Of a stretch of 64,000 bases of DNA, positions 59,286 through 64,000 are shown one piece after another. The notes below the pieces were generated by a model. The model was not told the origin of the DNA and made no database searches. It saw nothing but the letters and a program-made list of their open reading frames with translations. Source of the stretch: Brachypodium distachyon (Eukaryota > Streptophyta > Magnoliopsida > Poales > Poaceae). Location of the stretch: positions 21,850,555-21,914,554 of the forward strand of contig NC_016133.3 of assembly GCF_000005505.3 (NCBI RefSeq), given 5' to 3'. Position numbers and translations under genes: made by a program. How positions within the stretch are numbered: the stretch's first letter is position 1; every line of letters starts with the position of its first letter.

Positions 59286-61548
59286 ATGTGTTGGAAACAC
59301 GACCTTGGCGGTTTCAGACTCCTTAAACCCGTCATCGACTCAGGCGGAGTCGATGACCTTCGGGTCCTTCCACTTTACCGCTCACCCTCCAGCCAGCCGC
59401 GCGGGATTCAACGCGCTTGATACTGGCATGGATCTCGTGTTCGGAGAGTTCCACCTTCGAGCCGACCGAACTGGTATCCTTTGACTACCAGATCTGACTG
59501 CTCCGACTTGGGAGAAGTCGCTTCTTCCTTTACCTTCAGGTCAGATCCCACTGACAGATTCAGCGGAACCACTCGGAGAGCAAGACTCCCTCGGGACTCC
59601 CTCTGGGGTCGAAGCAAATTCGCCTTGTTGCGCAGATAGCCCCGTCCCAAGCAACGCTGGCGACAGCCTGGAACAAAAGGGCTGCCATGGCAGCAGCGAT
59701 CTTGCGCCCAAGTGCGCCATCGCTCAAGTCTCAAGACAAACCCCATCATCTCAACTCCTTCGGCTGCGGATACGATCGTAAACCCGCAAGGTGGACATTC
59801 AGCAACAGAGAAGTCGCGGGTTCAAGCAGCCATCGACTCGGGAGTCCTCATGAATGACCCAACTCCAGCAGAGTTGAAATTGTATGCGAATTCTTTAGCC
59901 AGGAATCGCTTCAACTTGGTCAAAGAAAAAGAAGAGTTTGTTAAGCAGCAGAAGCACGAAGCAGACAAACTTAAGGAGATAGAGGAGGAACTTCAAGTGT
60001 CCGTAAAGGCTCGGCCGGAGTCATCAGACACTTCGGATAGAAGCGCTCCCCCTCTTTGAAACGCCCATCGAGGGTCCTGTTTCTATAAACTACCCGAGGA
60101 AGACAGAACCCACGCGGTTTGTGATCTCTCCTCGAGCTTCCTGTCAGCAGATGATCGCAACGAGGCGACGCTTGGGATTACTGAAGAGGCACTCCGTGCA
60201 GCGCGTTCTTATCTTCAGTCAATCCCACTGCCCGACAATGACCTACGCAGGCGCGTCCGCGAGCAAATCCTTAAAGGATTAGCTAAAGCGGGTGCTTCGT
60301 CTATCAAGCAAAACCTGACCACCCTGCCTCATAAGGATGGCAAGCCTCAGCATGATCGACGACTGCCCGACTTGGGGAAAAACGAGCGTGAGCAAAACCC
60401 TCACAGAAGGAGTCAACTCCTCGTCGAGCCACTAGCCGCCTAGCCGACCACAGGGAAGATTCTCCTTACTCAGACCACGAAGCGTGTGGAGCACCATGCT
60501 TCAGTCGTCGGATTCGCCGAACCAGAATGCCCAGAAACTTCAAGCCGCCTTCTGACCTGGTGAAATATGATGTCACGCAGGAGCCCAGAACCTGGTTGGA
60601 GGACTACCTCACCGGAATTCGATGCCAGGGTGGAACTCGAACCACCGCTATGCAGTATCTTCAACTCCATCTCAGGGGTCCGGCTCGCACCTGGTTAAAC
60701 AGATTGCGCGACGGCGAGCTCACTTCGTGGGAGGAGTTGGTACAAGCTTTTACACGCAATTCAAAGCCACGTATAAGCGGCCAGTGTCTCTCAAACAACT
60801 CCGGTCGTGCGTTCAGTGCGAGGGGGAATCTATTCACTCCTGTATCCAGCGATGGACCAACTCGAAGCATGCCTCCGAAGAAATCTCAGATGAAAGCGCC
60901 ATAGACACATTCAAACAAGGTATTCGTCGAGTCGAACTCAAAGAAGAATTGGGTCACGTTCGACCCTCTACCATCGGCTATCTGATGGAAATTGCCAACC
61001 GATGGGCTAATGGAGAGGACTCAGTTCGAATGAATGAGGTCGATCCCCGACCAGTAGTGCAGATCGCGCCTTCGAGAGACGAAGGAAACGCAAGGGTCGC
61101 ATGTATGAAGAACTAGCCTCACCTGATTTCATCACAGCCACTTCCCAAGTGGAGGGTGACCGCAGCGGCGAAATCCGCGAGCCTAAATCTCAGTGGCGAT
61201 GCAAGGGAGGCCAACTTACGCTCTCTCAGCAGTTGATGGCCTCTTGCCCGTTCCATGTTTAAAAGACGAACAGGGCAACATCAAGCCTAGCATTCCCTGA
61301 GGGAGTGCAGATGATTCAAGGAGTTACATCTCGAGTTTGCCAGAGCACAGCAAACAACCTCACAAATGGGTTATCCCCATTACCCTGGCAATAGAGTCAC
61401 CATGACATCACTGATGGCTCTGGCCGTCGGAACTTCATCAGCTCACGTACTACAGACTAACCTGGTCGAGGTAACGAACCACTCTTCGGAGCAAACACTT
61501 GCTGCTGTTGAGTCATATCCAGCCCCAGCAATTGCTTTCGAGTTGGAT
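59286..61548 (+). pseudogene. gag of element B, frameshifted
   Basis: An early frame to 59484 resembles the element A N-terminus. 59712-60059 gives the coiled-coil segment, with LKLYANSLARNRF intact where element A has a stop. The gag domain starts near 60530 (RNFKPPSDLVKYDVTQEPRT) and shifts frame at about 60760 into 60622-61116 (TYKRPVSLKQLRSC, YLMEIANRWANGEDS). The zinc region CPFHV near 61247 ends in a stop. The remaining frame to 61548 is of unclear origin. Confidence 0.78.
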
Positions 61549-62528
61549 TCTACTGGCCGGTAGCGATGCAAGACAATGCCGACATTGTCACCCAATGCGT
61601 GGCCTGCCAGATGTTCGCAACTAAGCTGCATGTCTCGGCTTCAGAACTCAAAACAATACCATTGGCTTGGCCTTTCGCTCAATGGGGACTCGACATGGTC
61701 GGGCCACTTCAACGATCAAAAGAAGGGGGTCATACCTTCCTGCTTGTCGCTATCGACAAGTTCACCAAATGGATCGAGGCAATGCCCATCACAAATGCCA
61801 TGGGAACAACTACCGTCGCATTCATTCGCTCCAGCGTATTCCGATTCGGAGTCCCTCACAACATTATCACCGACAACAGGTCAAACTTCCTTTCTAACAA
61901 GTTCCAGGACTTTTGTGAAAAGATGGAAATCCACCTCAATTACGCAACAATTGCGCATCCACAGACTAACGGGCAGGTCGAAAAGGCGAACGACCTGCTC
62001 ACAGTCGGCATCAAAAAACAAATCATGACTCCCCTGCATCCCGCAGCCAGGGCATGGGTCAAAGAAATGCCCTCCGTACTCTGGAGCCTGCGGACAACTC
62101 CAAACGGTCGCACCAAGTTCACACCGTTCTTCATGGCATACGGTGCGGAAGCAGTGCTACCAGCCGACATCCGGTTCAACGCTCCTATAGTCACGGCGTA
62201 CTCTGGACCGGAAGTTGACATGCCAATGGAAGACGCACTCGATGCAGTCGACGAAGCTCGCGACGTTGCGCTCGCATGAGCAGCCGTCTATCAACAGAGC
62301 CCGCGTAACTACCACAACCGTCGGTTGCGCACCCGCTCCTTCGTCGAAGGTGACCTCGTACTAGGACTCAAGCAAAAGGGTTGTCACAAGCTCCAATCGC
62401 CTTGGGAGGGACCCTACGTGGTCACCAAGGTGATCCCGGGAGGCGCTTACCATCTCAAAGACATGAAGAGTGGCGTCACCTACAACAGGCCTTTGAACGT
62501 CGCTCAACTGCGACGATTCTACGCTTAA
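61549..62528 (+). pseudogene. Integrase of element B
   Basis: Begins inside the zinc-binding domain (FYWPVAMQDN ... CVACQ), so the HH half is deleted. The catalytic core has Asp in GLDMVGPL, Asp in ITDNRSNF and Glu in GQVEKAND. 62279 ends at a TGA, after which the same domain continues to the C-terminus (SPWEGPYVVTKVIPGGAYHL, LNVAQLRRFYA) and the pol stop at 62528. Missing RT and RNase H make this copy non-autonomous. Confidence 0.88.
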
Positions 62529-62799
62529 AATCTTTTCCAGCGTTTTCTTCCCCTGTTTTCTCCTACAACTTTTATTAGCATCCCTAGGTCACAATTGTTT
62601 CAGTTTCACTCATGTACTCCGGTACTCAATAAAGCTTTCAATATTCTCTACACAGAGATCACTCATTTACTTTTTGGGCTCGCCACCTACTCGGGGGCTC
62701 CGCCCAAGCTTGCTATAACATCTTATCACAAGCCAAACGACGCAAAGCTCAATTTGCAGCTCTCATCCATTCAAAAGGATGGACCCAAGGAATGCTTGT

Positions 62800-63199
62800 C
62801 TTGGACGCACCCGACACTCGGGGGCTGCGTCCAATCGACTCTAATGCTTGTCTTGGACGCACCCGACACTCGGGGGCTGCGTCCAATCGACTCTAATGCT
62901 TGTCTTGGACGCACCCGACACTCGGGGGCTGCGTCCAATCGACTCTAATGCTTGTCTTGGACGCACCCGACACTCGGGGGCTGCGTCCAATCGACTCTAA
63001 TGCTTGTCTTGGACGCACCCGACACTCGGGGGCTGCGTCCAATCGACTCTAATGCTTGTCTTGGACGCACCCGACACTCGGAGGCTGCGTCCAATCGACT
63101 ATAATGCTTGTCTTGGACGTGCCCGACACTCGGGGTCTGTGTCCAATCGACTATAATGCTTGTCTTGGACGCACCCGACACCCGGAAGCTGCGTCCAAT
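62800..63199 (+). repeat. 52-bp hairpin tandem array of element B
   Basis: Seven full units and a partial eighth of 52 bp. The unit is TTGGACGCA, CCCGA, CAC, TCGGG, GGC, TGCGTCCAA plus an ATCGACTCTAATGCTTGTC linker. Outer arms (9 bp) and inner arms (5 bp) are exact inverses, giving a 14-bp stem with a 3-base loop and a 3-base bulge. Linkers differ from element A but the stem is the same. Confidence 0.93.
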
Positions 63200-63596
63200 T
63201 AGCAAGTAAACAAAGTAATACTCGTGCAAATAAAGCTCACTTGGGTCCACGCTCGACTACTCGTAGTCAACCATAGACCCGGGGGCTACTCCCACCGGGA
63301 GCGTTGGACCCGCACAAACGCCAGGGCTATCTTCGCCCCCCGGGCTAGCTGACGGTACATCAGCTCCCGAAAGATGCTATCTTGCCCAAGCTTTCAGGTT
63401 AGCTTGCTCAGCTCTTGCGGCACCTCCTCCAAGGGCCAGAATGCCTGATGAATCGCCTTCAAAGTCTCTAAGTGAGAATCGAAGAAGCTTCCGTTCTGGT
63501 CTATGCGGTCTTGCAAAAGCATCAGGTCACGACCCCTTGCTCGGTCAGACCAGAATGATGATCGATCGATCATCTGGCGAGCATTCAGGGCACTGT
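63200..63596. other. Spacer of element B between array and antisense ORF
   Basis: Non-coding by eye. It shares CCCGGGGGCTACTCCCACCG with the matching place of element A (about 58361). It may contain the end of the antisense gene, but no frame is convincing. Confidence 0.45.
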
Positions 63597-63956
63597 TTAC
63601 CCGATCTTGCTCGGCTCACAGGTCGGTCTGCACATCTGCAAACAACTCATGTTTGTAAAGCACAAGTCGAAAAGATGAAGATCCAAGCAAAAAGGAGGCA
63701 GTGGCTCACATTGAAGCTGAGAACTCAGCCCGCGAAGCTCCTCGAAGATAAACTCTTCGCTGGCGGCAGCCGCCTTTAGCTTGGTCTTGGCAATCTGCAA
63801 CTCGCTCACGGCTCTCCGACTCTGCATCGTCGAGTCTTTGGCTCGAGTTTCGGCTTCTTGGAGGCGTCGACGAAGGAACTCTAGTTCGCTTCGAGTCTTG
63901 TCCAGGGAAGGAACCTCCTTTGGAGCTGTCGACTCTGCGGTTTTCAAAGGGAGCAT
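63597..63956 (-). pseudogene. Coiled-coil part of the antisense ORF of element B
   Basis: The minus-strand frame encodes a Glu/Arg/Lys-rich coiled coil (RSELEFLRRRLQEAETRAKD, SELQIAKTKLKAAAASEEF). It then probably leaves the coding sequence at an intron donor near 63709 (CAGTGTGAGCC region). The position opposite to gag-pol matches the antisense gene of the first Tat element. The gene continues beyond the right edge. Confidence 0.55.
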
Positions 63957-64000
63957 CTCAGCCGAGACCGCAGCACTCGCGATATTCGACTCAGGTGTCA

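Larger units (their letters stand above)
58766..64000 (+). mobile_element. Tat-type gypsy element B, running off the right edge
   Basis: Order: LTR (58766-59262), primer-binding site, gag with frameshifts, a junction at about 61548 where protease, RT and RNase H are missing, integrase, a 52-bp array, a spacer, and an antisense ORF on the minus strand continuing past the window. Same family and orientation as element A. Confidence 0.88.

Noticed and set aside
62800..63199. CRISPR-like look of the array
   Set aside because: This is a plant retrotransposon; whole 52-bp units repeat with no unique spacers.

Overview
The window is plant nuclear DNA from a grass, most likely a Pooideae/Triticeae species. 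The evidence is intron-rich genes with GT-AG borders, an Au-type SINE, many Stowaway MITEs with CTCCCTCCGT ends, and Tat-lineage Ty3/gypsy elements with an antisense ORF. No bacterial, organellar or viral genome features were seen. All exon borders were derived by hand from the sequence and family knowledge; no search or transcript data were available.

Host genes (5). (1) 2884-6361 (+): HVA22-like TB2/DP1 membrane protein, 6 exons, with a SINE in its last intron. (2) 21286-24533 (+): EF-hand family protein, 5 exons. (3) 25257-30486 (-): ERL1-type DEDDh exonuclease, probably plastid-targeted, 6 exons. (4) 33346-39286 (+): peroxisomal acyl-CoA oxidase of the ACX3 type, 13 exons, with a predicted PTS2. 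(5) 41187-41654 (-): small single-exon protein of unknown function behind a clear TATA box. All five read open from start to stop in the models given. Genes 2 and 3 are tail to tail; genes 3 and 4 are head to head about 2.9 kb apart, separated by two small TIR elements and a gene fragment. The genes do not form one pathway; they make a small gene island between repeats.

Repeats. A complete but decayed 12.9-kb Tat-type gypsy element (7606-20543, minus orientation) lies inside a Stowaway-like MITE, flanked by a TATTA target duplication. It carries gag, protease, RT, two RNase H domains and integrase on the minus strand, and the antisense gypsy-type ORF on the plus strand. From 42.4 to 46.1 kb there are several truncated LINE pieces, then a gypsy pol tail plus LTR remnant (46.7-47.8 kb), then a Mutator-like candidate (48.9-52.0 kb) filled with alternating short inverted motifs and hosting a hAT-type MITE.

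From 53.4 kb to the right edge lie two related Tat-type elements in the same orientation. Element A (LTR, gag, protease, 52-bp array, end of an antisense ORF) is interrupted by element B (LTR, gag, integrase, 52-bp array, antisense ORF), which runs off the window. Both lack RT. The 52-bp unit of both arrays folds into a long hairpin, the most distinctive unexplained structure here.
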